NCBI RefSeq assembly: GCF_049532985.1 | Contig: NZ_CP186693.1 | Coordinates: 1,054,001-1,118,000, forward strand | Direction of reading: 5' to 3' | Length of the DNA stretch: 64,000 nt | From: Promicromonospora sp049532985 | GTDB taxonomy: Bacteria; Actinomycetota; Actinomycetes; Actinomycetales; Cellulomonadaceae | Shown: positions 41,495 to 51,894 of the stretch, piece by piece | How the letters are laid out: each line of letters starts with the position of its first letter | Position numbering within the stretch: the first letter of the stretch is position 1 | Position numbers and translations under genes: made by a program | The notes under the pieces: generated by a model | Databases searched by the model: none | What the model saw: only the letters and a program-made list of their open reading frames with translations | What the model was told of the DNA's origin: nothing

Positions 41495-43312
41495 TCAGCT
41501 CTCGGCGCGCAGCACGGCCGTCATCCGCGGGGGCACGGTGAGGGTGTCGCCCACGAGGCGCGTGGCGCCCGGCTCCCAGGCCGCCGCCAGCCGGAACGCC
41601 CCGGGCAGCGGCGCCCGGACCGCGCCGTCGGCGGGCCGCAGCAGGCTGCCCAGGCGCAGCGCGGCGAGGCCGTGGCCGGTGTTGAGCACGAACGCGAGGC
41701 TGCCGCGCAGCACCGCGATCACGGACCGGTCGGCGGTGGAGCGGATCTCCAGCGGCAGGTCCAGCTCGTCGGTCACGGCGTGCCGGATCTCGATCAGCTC
41801 GCGTGCCCACCGCACCAGCCGCCGCTCGTTCTCGTTGCGGGGCACCACCGGCGCGTGCACGGTGTCCAGCACGAGGGGGTTGCCCGCGAGGATCACCGTG
41901 GCCAGCACGCTCGCGCGGATGTCCACGTCGTCCACGGCCAGCAGGGCCGTGGCCGGGCTCTCCTCGCCGGTCCACGGGACGGTGAGCTGCGTCGCGGGCA
42001 GCCGCGTGATGTCCTCGACCACGCTCGCGCCGGCCCGGACGCGGCTGCGGCGCCCGCCGTTCTGCCGGGTCGCGCGGCGTACCGACGGGTGCACCAGGTC
42101 GGCGAGCATCTGCAGCGCCTGGATGTCCTCGTCCTTGCCCGGGCCGGACAGGATGCGCAGCAGGATCGAGGTGAGCCGGTCGCTGCGGCCGGGGCCGTCC
42201 ACGAGCAGGCTGAACCGGCGGTCGAGCTGTTCGCCCAGCCCCACCACGTAGTCCGCCAGCTCACCCAGGAACGGGTTGGGGGAGCGGTCCACGAGCGCGT
42301 CGACGTCCAGCACCAGGCCGTCCACGTGGTACTCGCGCAGCCAGTGCCGCGCGTCGTCGACCAGGAAGTCGCGCGGGCCGCGGCTGCCGCTGCCGTCGAG
42401 GTTGATACGGTCGCCCACGTAGTCCGTGCGGACGGTCGGGGCCGACGGCACCTTGCCGGCCCGGGTGCCGATGCTCGGCACCTGCCCGGTGCGGAGCTGG
42501 ATGGGTCCGGTGCGGGGCCGGTCCAGCGGCACCTGTCCCGTCCGGGGGCGCATCGCCTGCAGGGCGTGGTCGCCGGCGTCGCCCAGGTCCGAGCGCGGCG
42601 GCCGCGGGCGGCCGCCGCCCATCAGATAGGGGCCGTACGCCTCCAGGCCGAGCTCCTCGGCCACGGCCCAGCGGTACGGGATGTCGAGCACGACGGCCAG
42701 ACCCGCGGCGTGCGCGGCGTCGACGAACCGCTGCAGCGCCCGCGGGCCGCCGTAGGGCTCGTGCACCGAGTAGAGGCGCACACCGCGCGACGGGCCGCGG
42801 GCCGGGTCGAACGCCGCGACGGGCGCGAGCTCGATGCCGTGCACGCCCAGCTCCGCGACCGTCGGCAGCAGCGCCGCGGCGGCGTCGAGGGTGCCCTCGG
42901 GCGTGAACGTCTCGACGTCCACGTGCATGAGCACGCTGGTGGACAGGTCGGGCGGGGACCACGTGCCGTCGGTCCACTCGAAGGCGGGGTCGAAGACCCT
43001 CGTGGGCCCGTGGATGCCCTGCGGCAGCCACACGCTGCGCGGGTCGGGCAGCAGCGGCCCGCCGTCCACGGAGTAGCCGTAGTCGGTGCCGTGCCCGAGC
43101 ACGCTGTCGGCGCCCCAGTACCCCGGCTCGCCGGCACCCACGAGGCGCAGCGGCATGTGCTCCGGTTCCTCGTAGGGGTCGTACGGCACCAGCACCTCGA
43201 TGATGCGGGCGCGCGGCGCCCACACCACCGGTCTGGGCCCGGGAACAGGCATGTCAGGCCCAGGTCGGGGCGGTGGTGTGGTTCCCCCGGTTCCACTCCT
43301 CGGTCCGGTCAC
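41495..43312 (-). CDS. degenerate TreZ-like GH13 protein, probably non-catalytic
   Basis: Protein of 605 residues colinear with malto-oligosyltrehalose trehalohydrolase (TreZ): an N-terminal VVWAPRAR segment, GTDYGYSVDGGPLLPDPRSV, PQGIHGPTRVFDP, MHVDVETFTPEGT, and LGVHGIELAPVAAF are all conserved. The active site is not: region I is IPYRWAVAEE instead of the usual V-V-Y-N-H, region II is HVDGLVLDVDAL (Arg and His lost, Asp kept), and the acid/base segment reads LLVDGPG where TreZ has A-E. A loop of about 40 residues is replaced by RTGQVP-type repeats. It is probably a binding or regulatory partner of the glgX product encoded upstream. GTG 43312 is leaderless-type. Confidence 0.8.
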   Translation of the reverse strand: MTGPRSGTGGTTPPPRPGPDMPVPGPRPVVWAPRARIIEVLVPYDPYEEPEHMPLRLVGAGEPGYWGADSVLGHGTDYGYSVDGGPLLPDPRSVWLPQGIHGPTRVFDPAFEWTDGTWSPPDLSTSVLMHVDVETFTPEGTLDAAAALLPTVAELGVHGIELAPVAAFDPARGPSRGVRLYSVHEPYGGPRALQRFVDAAHAAGLAVVLDIPYRWAVAEELGLEAYGPYLMGGGRPRPPRSDLGDAGDHALQAMRPRTGQVPLDRPRTGPIQLRTGQVPSIGTRAGKVPSAPTVRTDYVGDRINLDGSGSRGPRDFLVDDARHWLREYHVDGLVLDVDALVDRSPNPFLGELADYVVGLGEQLDRRFSLLVDGPGRSDRLTSILLRILSGPGKDEDIQALQMLADLVHPSVRRATRQNGGRRSRVRAGASVVEDITRLPATQLTVPWTGEESPATALLAVDDVDIRASVLATVILAGNPLVLDTVHAPVVPRNENERRLVRWARELIEIRHAVTDELDLPLEIRSTADRSVIAVLRGSLAFVLNTGHGLAALRLGSLLRPADGAVRAPLPGAFRLAAAWEPGATRLVGDTLTVPPRMTAVLRAES

Positions 43313-43322
43313 GGCCGACAGC

Positions 43323-45461
<2,139 letters not shown>

Positions 45462-45601
45462 CGGACGATCATGACACCACCCGCCGCCGGACGGGGGGAG
45501 ATGTCGTGGTAGGCGTGCCGTGCTCGTGGAGGCTTGGCGGGGATTCGAAATACTGTGCCAAGCGGATGCGAACAGGCCCCGGTTCCTGCGAGGATGGGGC
45601 C

Positions 45602-45847
45602 ATGATCACGGGGGAACCCCAGTCCGCCGCCGAGCCTGTCGAGTCAGCTCCGACCGACCTGATCGACGAGTCCAACGCCTCCTATGCCCACATCGCGCCG
45701 CCGGCGGTCCGCCGCGTCGCGACCCGCCGTGGCCTGCTCGGGGGCGGTGACGTCTCCAAGGCGCCCCGCAACCTCGCCGGCTGCGAGCTCGACCCGATCT
45801 CAGGAGCGTCCAGCGGCGTCTCCTGGGACGACCCGGAAGAGCTCTGA
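45602..45847 (+). CDS. small protein of unknown function
   Basis: Possible gene for 81 residues, starting at ATG 45602 after a GCGAGGATGGGG stretch. The product is acidic at both ends with a basic middle (AVRRVATRRGLLGGG), no transmembrane segment and one cysteine. I do not recognise it. Codon-position GC is normal for this genome and it fills a space without other features, but there is no family match. A ribosome-binding site AGGA and the conserved short distance to start support it weakly. It is convergent with the next gene. Confidence 0.5.
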   Translation: MITGEPQSAAEPVESAPTDLIDESNASYAHIAPPAVRRVATRRGLLGGGDVSKAPRNLAGCELDPISGASSGVSWDDPEEL

Positions 45848-45863
45848 CCGAACGCCTGGCGGC

Positions 45864-46139
45864 TCAGCGCGGACGCCGCGCCGGGTCGACGGGGATGAGC
45901 CGCGGCATGCCCGCGGGCGCCACCTCGCTCAGCGCCAGGTAGCGTGCCTCGGCGCGGTGCAGCCGGATGTGCTCGTCGAGCGACCACTGCGGCCCGTTGG
46001 TGAGCGTCATGCCGCAGGAGCAGTCGATCTCCTCCCGGTCACCCGGCAGGTTCCGCACGAGCCCCACGGTGACGTGCGCGGCGCGGGCGTCGGCCTTGGC
46101 GCGGTGCATGGCGGCACTCACGGGCGCGTGTTCGGTCAC
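45864..46139 (-). CDS. small Cys/His protein, possible zinc-binding
   Basis: Protein of 91 residues from GTG 46139. The centre reads EIDCSCGMTLTNGPQWSLDEH followed by IRLHRAE, a Cys-x-Cys and His-x3-His arrangement that could hold one zinc ion like a small zinc finger. The N-terminus is short and Ala-rich. There is no catalytic motif. TAGGGT at plus 46146-46151 is 6 nt before the GTG. The gene lies between metB and a small convergent gene. I cannot name a family; a nucleic-acid-binding or regulatory role is only a guess. Confidence 0.65.
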   Translation of the reverse strand: MTEHAPVSAAMHRAKADARAAHVTVGLVRNLPGDREEIDCSCGMTLTNGPQWSLDEHIRLHRAEARYLALSEVAPAGMPRLIPVDPARRPR

Positions 46140-46145
46140 GGCCCC

Positions 46146-46151
46146 ACCCTA
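46146..46151 (-). promoter_or_regulatory. -10 hexamer of the Cys/His protein gene
   Basis: TAGGGT on the minus strand, 6 nt before GTG 46139. Confidence 0.5.
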
Positions 46152-46158
46152 CGTGCAC

Positions 46159-47337
46159 TCAACGCACGGAACCGTGGGTGTGGTCGAGGGCCTGGAGCAC
46201 GTCGTCCAGCAGGTCCGTCACGTCCTCCAGGCCCACCGACAGGCGCACGATCGACGGCGAGACCTCCGCCTCCGTGCCGCGCACCGACGCGTGGGTCATC
46301 GCGCTCGGGTAGTTGACCAGCGACTCGACGCCGCCGAGCGACTCGGCCAGCAGGAACACCTGCGTCGACTCGGCGAACGTGCGGGCTGCCGCCTCGCCGC
46401 CCGCCAGCTCCAGCGAGATCATGCCGCCGAACCGCGACATCTGGTGGGCGGCGATCTTGTGCCCCGGGTGGTCCGGCAGGCCCGGGTACAGCACGCGCGC
46501 GACGGCGGGGTGGTGCACCAGCCGCTCGGCGAGCGTCTGGGCGGTCTCGGAGTGGCGCTGCATGCGCACGGACAGCGTCTTGATGCCGCGGGTGGTCAGG
46601 AACGCGTCGAACGGGCTGGACACCGCGCCCGCGGCGAACTGCACGTAGCGCACCTGCTCCGCGAGCTCGTCGGCCCCGTCCTTGACGACGACGGCGCCGC
46701 CCACCACGTCGGAGTGCCCGCCGAGGTACTTGGTCGTGGAGTGCACCACGACGTCGGCGCCCAGGTCGAGCGGGCGCTGCAGCGCGGGGGAGGCGAACGT
46801 GTTGTCGACCACCAGCAGCAGGCCGTTCTCCTGCGCCAGCCCGGCGAGCGCGGGGATGTCGCTGATCTTCATCAGCGGGTTCGACGGCGTCTCGACCCAC
46901 AGCACCTTGGACTCCGGCCGGATCGCGGCGCGCACGGCGTCGAGGTCGGCGGTGTCCACGGTCGTGTGTGCCACGCCCGCCCTGCCGTGCACGGTACGGA
47001 TCAGGCGGTGCGTGCCGCCGTAGACGTCGTTCGGCACCAGCACGTGGTCCCCGGGTGCGACGACGGCGCGCAGCAGAGCGTCCTCGGCGGCCAGGCCGGA
47101 CGCGAACGAGATGCCGTGCGCACCGCCCTCGATCGCTGCGAGCTGCTCCTCCAGCGCGGTGCGGGTGGGGTTGCCGCCGCGCGAGTACTCGTAGCCGCCG
47201 CGCAGGTTGCCGATGCCGTCCTGCGCGTAGGTGGAGGTGACGTGGATGGCGGGGATCGCGTCGCCCGTGGACGGGTCGGAGTGCTGTCCCGCGTGGATCG
47301 CGAGGGTGTCGAACCGGCTGGGCCTGGCGTCGTTCAT
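46159..47337 (-). CDS. metB: cystathionine gamma-synthase
   Basis: PLP enzyme of 392 residues of the Cys/Met metabolism family. The cofactor lysine is in VVHSTTKYLGGHSDV (Lys near 202), with YSRGGNPTRTALE (near 50), GLAAEDALL, NDVYGGTHR and ETPSNPLMKI as further marks, and SLGGVESLVNYP near the C-terminus. In Actinobacteria this enzyme makes cystathionine from O-acyl-homoserine, and MetB homologues next to cbs can also cleave cystathionine to cysteine. The gene follows cbs after 44 bp, so both directions of transsulfuration may be encoded here. GAAGAGAGA precedes ATG 47337. Confidence 0.95.
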   Translation of the reverse strand: MNDARPSRFDTLAIHAGQHSDPSTGDAIPAIHVTSTYAQDGIGNLRGGYEYSRGGNPTRTALEEQLAAIEGGAHGISFASGLAAEDALLRAVVAPGDHVLVPNDVYGGTHRLIRTVHGRAGVAHTTVDTADLDAVRAAIRPESKVLWVETPSNPLMKISDIPALAGLAQENGLLLVVDNTFASPALQRPLDLGADVVVHSTTKYLGGHSDVVGGAVVVKDGADELAEQVRYVQFAAGAVSSPFDAFLTTRGIKTLSVRMQRHSETAQTLAERLVHHPAVARVLYPGLPDHPGHKIAAHQMSRFGGMISLELAGGEAAARTFAESTQVFLLAESLGGVESLVNYPSAMTHASVRGTEAEVSPSIVRLSVGLEDVTDLLDDVLQALDHTHGSVR

Positions 47338-47381
47338 GGTGGTCTCTCTTCGAGGTCGTGGTCGTGCGGTGGGGGCGGCCG

Positions 47382-48749
47382 TCAGACCGCGAGGTAGTCG
47401 AGCAGGTCGGAGCGGGAGACGACGCCGAGGGCCTTGCCCCCGTCGGTCACCAGCAGCGCCGTCTCGTCGGCGAGCGCGGCACGCAGCGTGCCGACGGGCT
47501 CGTTGACGCCGATGAGCTGCAGGGGGCGGCCGATCAGCCCGCCCACCTCGTCCGACAGGTTCGCCTTGCCGGCGAACACCCCGTCGAGCAGCTCGTCCTC
47601 GTGCACGGCGCCGGCGATCTCGCCGAGCACCACGGGTGGTTCCGCGGTCAGCACGAGCAGCTGCGAGACGCCGGACCGGGTCATCCGGTCGATCGCGTCG
47701 CGCACCGTGTCGGTCTGGTGCACGTAGAGCAGGGGCGGGGTGCGGTCGGCCTTGGCGGCCAGCACGTCCGCGACGGTGTGGTCCTCGATGGCGGGCGCGA
47801 ACCCGTAGGACCGCATCCAGGTGTCGTTGAAGATCTTGCCGAGGTAGCCGCGGCCGCCGTCGGGCAGCAGGACCACCACGACGTCGTCCTCGGTCAGGTC
47901 GCGCGCCGCCTTGAGGGCCGCGACCACGGCCATGCCGCTGGAGCCGCCCACGAGGATGCCCTCCTCGCGGGCGAGCCGGCGGGTCATGGCGAACGACTCG
48001 GCGTCGGTCACCGCGATGATCTCGTGCGGCACGCTCGGGTCGTAGGCGGACGGCCAGAAGTCCTCGCCCACGCCCTCGACCAGGTAGGGGCGGCCGGTGC
48101 CGCCGGAGTAGACGGACCCCTCGGGGTCGGCGCCGATGATGCGCACCTTCTCGCCCGAGACCTCGCGCAGGTAGCGGCCGGTGCCGGTGATGGTGCCGCC
48201 GGTGCCGACGCCCGCCACGAAGTGGGTCACGCGCCCGTCGGTGTCGCGCCAGATCTCGGGGCCGGTGGTCTCGTAGTGCGACCGGGGACCGTTCGGGTTG
48301 GAGTACTGGTCGGGCTTGAAGGCGCCGGGGATCTCGCGCACCAGCCGGTCGCTCACCGAGTAGTAGGACTCGGGGCTGTCGGGGGCGACCGCCGTCGGCG
48401 TCACGACCACCTCGGCGCCGTACGCGGTCAGCACGTTGCGCTTGTCCTCGCCCACCTTGTCCGGCAGCACGAAGACGCAGCGGTAGCCGCGCTGCTGGGC
48501 CACCAGGGCGAGACCGACGCCGGTGTTGCCCGAGGTGGGCTCCACGATGGTGCCGCCGGGCTTCAGCTTCCCCTCGCGTTCGGCAGCGTCGATGATGCGG
48601 CCCGCGATGCGGTCCTTGGAGGACCCGCCGGGGTTGAGGTACTCGAGCTTGACCAGCACCGTGGCACTGGTGACGCCCTCGGTCACGTGGCTGAGCCGGA
48701 CCAGGGGGGTGTTGCCGACGAGGTCAACGACAGAATTGACGTACTGCAC
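47382..48749 (-). CDS. cbs: cystathionine beta-synthase
   Basis: Fold-type II PLP enzyme of 455 residues that joins serine and homocysteine to cystathionine. The PLP lysine is in NPGGSSKDR (Lys near 44), the phosphate loop TSGNTGVG near 70-77, and GTGGTITG near 180 completes the cofactor site. Residues 335-455 form a CBS-domain pair (LLYVHQTDTVRDAI; ALLVTDGGKALGVVSRSDLL), the regulatory module; there is no heme-binding N-terminus. GTG 48749 has AGGAAGAGA upstream. A leader of about 100 bp contains a GC-rich hairpin. It forms an operon with metB. Confidence 0.95.
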   Translation of the reverse strand: MQYVNSVVDLVGNTPLVRLSHVTEGVTSATVLVKLEYLNPGGSSKDRIAGRIIDAAEREGKLKPGGTIVEPTSGNTGVGLALVAQQRGYRCVFVLPDKVGEDKRNVLTAYGAEVVVTPTAVAPDSPESYYSVSDRLVREIPGAFKPDQYSNPNGPRSHYETTGPEIWRDTDGRVTHFVAGVGTGGTITGTGRYLREVSGEKVRIIGADPEGSVYSGGTGRPYLVEGVGEDFWPSAYDPSVPHEIIAVTDAESFAMTRRLAREEGILVGGSSGMAVVAALKAARDLTEDDVVVVLLPDGGRGYLGKIFNDTWMRSYGFAPAIEDHTVADVLAAKADRTPPLLYVHQTDTVRDAIDRMTRSGVSQLLVLTAEPPVVLGEIAGAVHEDELLDGVFAGKANLSDEVGGLIGRPLQLIGVNEPVGTLRAALADETALLVTDGGKALGVVSRSDLLDYLAV

Positions 48750-48874
48750 CTGTTTCTCTTCCTGTTCTGCACGCGCGACGGCGCGCGCGGGGGACTGACG
48801 GACCGGGGTGGGTGGTCAGTGACAGCGACAGGAGAGGGGTGCGAGCACGTCGCAACTGTAGCGGCGCGGACCGC

Positions 48875-49198
48875 TCAGTGCGAGTGCGCGATGCCCAGCT
48901 CGTGCATCCGCTCGTGCTCCTCACGCTCCTTGATGCGCTGCGCGATGCGCGCCTGGACCTCCGCGCGGCGCAGCGGCGGCACGGTCTTGGGCGGCTGACG
49001 GCGTTCCGGCAGCTCGTCGAGCAGGCGCGTCACGATGTCCGCGATCTCGGCCGTGGCCCGCTCCACCGGGTCGCGGGTGGCGTCGCTCACCTTGGTGACG
49101 CCCGTGACCTTGCGCACGAACTGCAGGGCAGCGGCGGTGATCTCCTCGTCGGTGGCGGCCGGTTCCAGGCCGCGCAGCGTGGTGATGTTTCGGCACAT
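48875..49198 (-). CDS. DUF2277 family protein
   Basis: Small protein of 107 residues starting with MCRNITTLRGLEPAATDEEI, the invariant beginning of DUF2277. The middle has AALQFVRKVTGVTKVS, and the C-terminus is basic and rich in Arg/Glu/His (RIKEREEHERMHELGIAHSH). The biochemical role is unknown; the fold is thought to be a small helical DNA- or protein-binding unit. TACCGT at plus 49206-49211 lies 7 nt before ATG 49198. It is divergent from the GntR operon. Confidence 0.9.
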   Translation of the reverse strand: MCRNITTLRGLEPAATDEEITAAALQFVRKVTGVTKVSDATRDPVERATAEIADIVTRLLDELPERRQPPKTVPPLRRAEVQARIAQRIKEREEHERMHELGIAHSH

Positions 49199-49205
49199 GC
49201 TGACG

Positions 49206-49211
49206 ACGGTA
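49206..49211 (-). promoter_or_regulatory. -10 hexamer of DUF2277 gene
   Basis: TACCGT on the minus strand, 7 nt before ATG 49198. Confidence 0.5.
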
Positions 49212-49266
49212 CGCCGGACGGCGGCCGCGGGGGAGGGGCCGGCCGTCGGGCCACGCTCGACCAGGG

Positions 49267-49300
49267 TTGACCTACGTTTGGTTAAGTGATTTAGTCACTT
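49267..49300 (+). promoter_or_regulatory. promoter and GntR operator of the 49.3-53.4 kb operon
   Basis: TTGACC (49267-49272), a 17-bp spacer and TTTAGT (49290-49295) form a good sigma-70-type promoter that starts transcription next to the ATG at 49304. The inverted repeat AAGTGA-tttag-TCACTT (49284-49300), a perfect 6-bp pair, covers the -10. It is the obvious binding site for the GntR regulator encoded first, so the operon should be autorepressed. Confidence 0.78.
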
Positions 49301-49303
49301 GCC

Positions 49304-49999
49304 ATGACTCAAGGTAGAGCCTCCTTCTCCGAGCAGCTCGCGGACGACATCGTGCAGCTCATCCGCTCCGAGAGCCTCGGCCCCGGCGACGTGCTGGAGT
49401 CCTCCCGCGAGCTGGCCAAGCGGTTCGCCGTCACCACCCCCACGGTCCGGGAGGCCCTGCGGCGGCTGGAGGCCACCGGCGTGGTCGAGCTGCGGCACGG
49501 CTCCGGCACGTACATCGGCCCCGGGATCGAGCGGTCGGTGCTGGCCAACCCGCACCGGCCGCACATCACCCGGGCCTCGGTGATCGAGCTGGTCGAGGCC
49601 CGCCTGGTCATCGAGCCTGGCGTCGCGGTCCTGGCGGCGAGCGCCCGCGACGCCGCCGCGCTGCAGCGGCTGGAGGCGGCGACGGCCACGGCGCTGCAGC
49701 CGCCGGTGCACGGGTACCGGCCGGCGCTGAACTTCCACGTGGAGCTGGCGGCGGCGTCGGGCAACGGGCTGCTGCGCGAGACCGTGGAGGCGCTGCTGCA
49801 CGTGCGCGCCACGGAGCAGACCGAGATCCGGTTCCGGTACGACGACCGGCAGCGGGACCAGGCCGAGCACCTGGAGATCCTCTCGGCGGTGCGGGACGGT
49901 GACGGTCCGGCGGCCGAGCGGCTGGTCCGGGCGCACCTGACCACGATCCGGGAGTCCCTGGAGGCCGCGGACTTCGATGAGCCCGGGGCGACGTCGTGA
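49304..49999 (+). CDS. GntR/FadR-family transcriptional regulator
   Basis: Repressor of 231 residues. The N-terminal winged helix spans about 8-72 (ADDIVQLIRSESLGPGDVLE, then SRELAKRFAVTTPTVREALR and a wing VVELRHGSGTYI). The C-terminal FCD domain (about 90-220) is helical with the metal/ligand residues ARLVIEPGVAVLAA, LNFHVELAAASGN and the final HLTTIRESL. FCD regulators respond to small carboxylates such as lactate, citrate or sugar acids. The start codon is preceded by a promoter and operator (49267-49300), with no leader. The next gene overlaps it by four bases. Confidence 0.93.
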   Translation: MTQGRASFSEQLADDIVQLIRSESLGPGDVLESSRELAKRFAVTTPTVREALRRLEATGVVELRHGSGTYIGPGIERSVLANPHRPHITRASVIELVEARLVIEPGVAVLAASARDAAALQRLEAATATALQPPVHGYRPALNFHVELAAASGNGLLRETVEALLHVRATEQTEIRFRYDDRQRDQAEHLEILSAVRDGDGPAAERLVRAHLTTIRESLEAADFDEPGATS

Positions 50000-50766
50000 C
50001 CGCCCCGGACGTGCTGGCCGAGATGACCACCCGGGAGGCCGCCGACGCCGCCGCCGCCCGGGGCACGATCGTGCTGATCCCGGCGGGTGCGCTGGAGCAG
50101 CACGGGCCGGGCATGGCCCTCGGGACCGACCTGGTGCGCGCGGAGGGGGTGGTGGCGCAGGTCGCCGCCAACCTGTCCGGCCGGGTGGTGGTGGGCCCGT
50201 CGATCCCCGTGGGGGTCTCGCCGCACCACATGGCGTTCCCGGGCACGGTCACGCTGACCACGACGACGTTCGCCGCCGTGGTGCGCGAGTACGTGACGAG
50301 CCTGCACCGGCACGGCTGGACCCGGTTCCTGGTGGTCACCGGGCACGGCGGCAACAACGCGACCCTGACCACGGTGGCGCAGGACCTGCTGGTGTCCCTT
50401 CCGGGGGTCCAGCTCGCCTGGTCGCCGCTGACGTCGCTCGCCGGCGACGCCGTGGCCGCCATGGCCCCGAGCGCGGTGCACGGCCACTCCGGCGAGGCCG
50501 AGACCGCGCAGATGCTGCACCTCGCACCGCACCTGGTGCACACCGACCGTCTCGAGCCGGGTACCACGACCCCGGACCAGCTCGACGACGTCTCCCGGAC
50601 GGCGCGCCACCACGCGCAGCCCGCCCTGACCCTGCCGTACGACCGCCTCAGCCCGAACGGCGTGCTCGGCGACCCTCGCCGGGCCACGGCGGAGGACGGC
50701 GCCGCGATCGTCACGGCGATGGTCGCCCGCATCACGACCTTCCTGGAGGAGTGGCTGGCCGCCTAG
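49996..50766 (+). CDS. creatininase-family amidohydrolase
   Basis: Metal-dependent hydrolase of 256 residues, similar to creatininase and to FAPy/formamide hydrolases such as ArfB and MftE. Metal-site motifs: PAGALEQHGPGMALGTD (Glu, His, Asp), the central VTGHGGNNAT (His, near 118) and GHSGEAETAQML (Glu, near 160). It breaks a cyclic or linear amide. The natural substrate is not known and may be the compound sensed by the GntR protein. GTG 49996 overlaps the regulator stop as GTGA, so translation is coupled. Confidence 0.9.
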   Translation: MTAPDVLAEMTTREAADAAAARGTIVLIPAGALEQHGPGMALGTDLVRAEGVVAQVAANLSGRVVVGPSIPVGVSPHHMAFPGTVTLTTTTFAAVVREYVTSLHRHGWTRFLVVTGHGGNNATLTTVAQDLLVSLPGVQLAWSPLTSLAGDAVAAMAPSAVHGHSGEAETAQMLHLAPHLVHTDRLEPGTTTPDQLDDVSRTARHHAQPALTLPYDRLSPNGVLGDPRRATAEDGAAIVTAMVARITTFLEEWLAA

Positions 50767-50862
50767 CGCCCACCCTGCTCCGACCCCCACGACGCACCTG
50801 GCCGCCAGGTGCCGGCTCCGCCCTGCCCGCAGACCGCGGGCGGGCCCGCAGAAAGGACTCGC

Positions 50863-51894
50863 ATGTCAACGACGACAGCACCACACCGACACCACGCACG
50901 GCTCAGGCACCCCGCACGCCTCGGCGCGGCCCTCCTGGCCGCCGTGGCGCTCGCGGCCTCCGGTCTGGCCGGCGCGACCACGGCAGCCGCCGGGCCCGCC
51001 CCGGCCGGGGTCGTGCGGTCCGCCGGGTGCGGCGCGGACCCCGGCCAGGCGCCGGGCACCAGCGTGCTGCGCACCCTGGTCAGCGGCGGGCGGGAGCGCA
51101 CCGTCCAGCTCCACCTGCCGGACGGCTACCGCAGCGACCGGGCCTGGCCCGTCGTGCTCGTGTTCCACGGGCGGGGCAACACGGGCGCCGGGACCGAGGC
51201 GTTCTCGGGTCTGGACGCCCTGCCGGCGATCGTCGCGTACGGCAACGGCGTGGTCGGCACCGGCGACGGCGACCGCCAGGCCTGGGAGGGCGCGCCCTAC
51301 TCGGCGCCCGGCGTCGACGACGTCGCCTACACGAACGACCTGCTCGACACCCTGGAGTCCGGCCTGTGCGTGGACACCCGGCGCGTGTACGCGACCGGCA
51401 AGTCCAACGGCGCGGGGTTCACGGGCATCCTGGCGTGCGAGCTGTCGCACCGGATCACGGCGATCGCGCCGGTGGCGGCCGCGCTGTACGGCACGGGCCA
51501 CCCCACCTGCGCGCCGGAGCGACCGGTCCCGGTCATCGACTTCCACGGCACCGACGACGCCACCATCCCGTACGACGGCGACGCCGGGCGCGGCCTGCCC
51601 GCGATCCCGGTCTGGGTGGACGGCTGGGCGGCGCGCAACGGCTGCGACCCGCGGCCCGACGTCGAGGAGACGGCATCCGACGTGACCACCACCCGCTGGA
51701 CCGGTTGCCGTGCGGGTGCCGAGGTGACGCACGTGGCGGTGCTGGGCGGCGGCCACACGTGGCCGGGGGAGGACAGCTACTCCGGCGGCGGGTACGCCAC
51801 GCACAGCATCGAGGCCCACGAGGTGATGTGGGAGTTCCTGCGGGACGAGCGGCTGCCGCTGCGGTCCGCCGGAGCCACGGGGGTGGCGTCATGA
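50863..51894 (+). CDS. secreted esterase, PHB-depolymerase/feruloyl-esterase (LpqC) type
   Basis: Exported alpha/beta hydrolase of 343 residues. The first 55 or so residues are a basic, then Ala-rich, signal peptide, probably cut after ATTAAAG. The mature part has VVLVFHGRGNTGAG (oxyanion hole), the nucleophile in ATGKSNGAGF (Ser near 181), Asp in DFHGTDDATIPY (near 229) and His in LGGGHTWPG (near 297). This is the catalytic domain of the PHB depolymerase/LpqC group that also includes feruloyl and acetylxylan esterases; four or more Cys suggest disulfides. AAAGGA lies 6 nt before ATG 50863. The stop overlaps the next gene (ATGA). Confidence 0.9.
   Translation: MSTTTAPHRHHARLRHPARLGAALLAAVALAASGLAGATTAAAGPAPAGVVRSAGCGADPGQAPGTSVLRTLVSGGRERTVQLHLPDGYRSDRAWPVVLVFHGRGNTGAGTEAFSGLDALPAIVAYGNGVVGTGDGDRQAWEGAPYSAPGVDDVAYTNDLLDTLESGLCVDTRRVYATGKSNGAGFTGILACELSHRITAIAPVAAALYGTGHPTCAPERPVPVIDFHGTDDATIPYDGDAGRGLPAIPVWVDGWAARNGCDPRPDVEETASDVTTTRWTGCRAGAEVTHVAVLGGGHTWPGEDSYSGGGYATHSIEAHEVMWEFLRDERLPLRSAGATGVAS

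Noticed and set aside
45682..45987. 101-codon frame on the minus strand
   Set aside because: It overlaps both better supported small genes and looks like a shadow frame.
48750..48874. riboswitch or T-box leader upstream of cbs
   Set aside because: The leader contains a GC-rich hairpin, but I see no SAM, SAH or T-box consensus elements.
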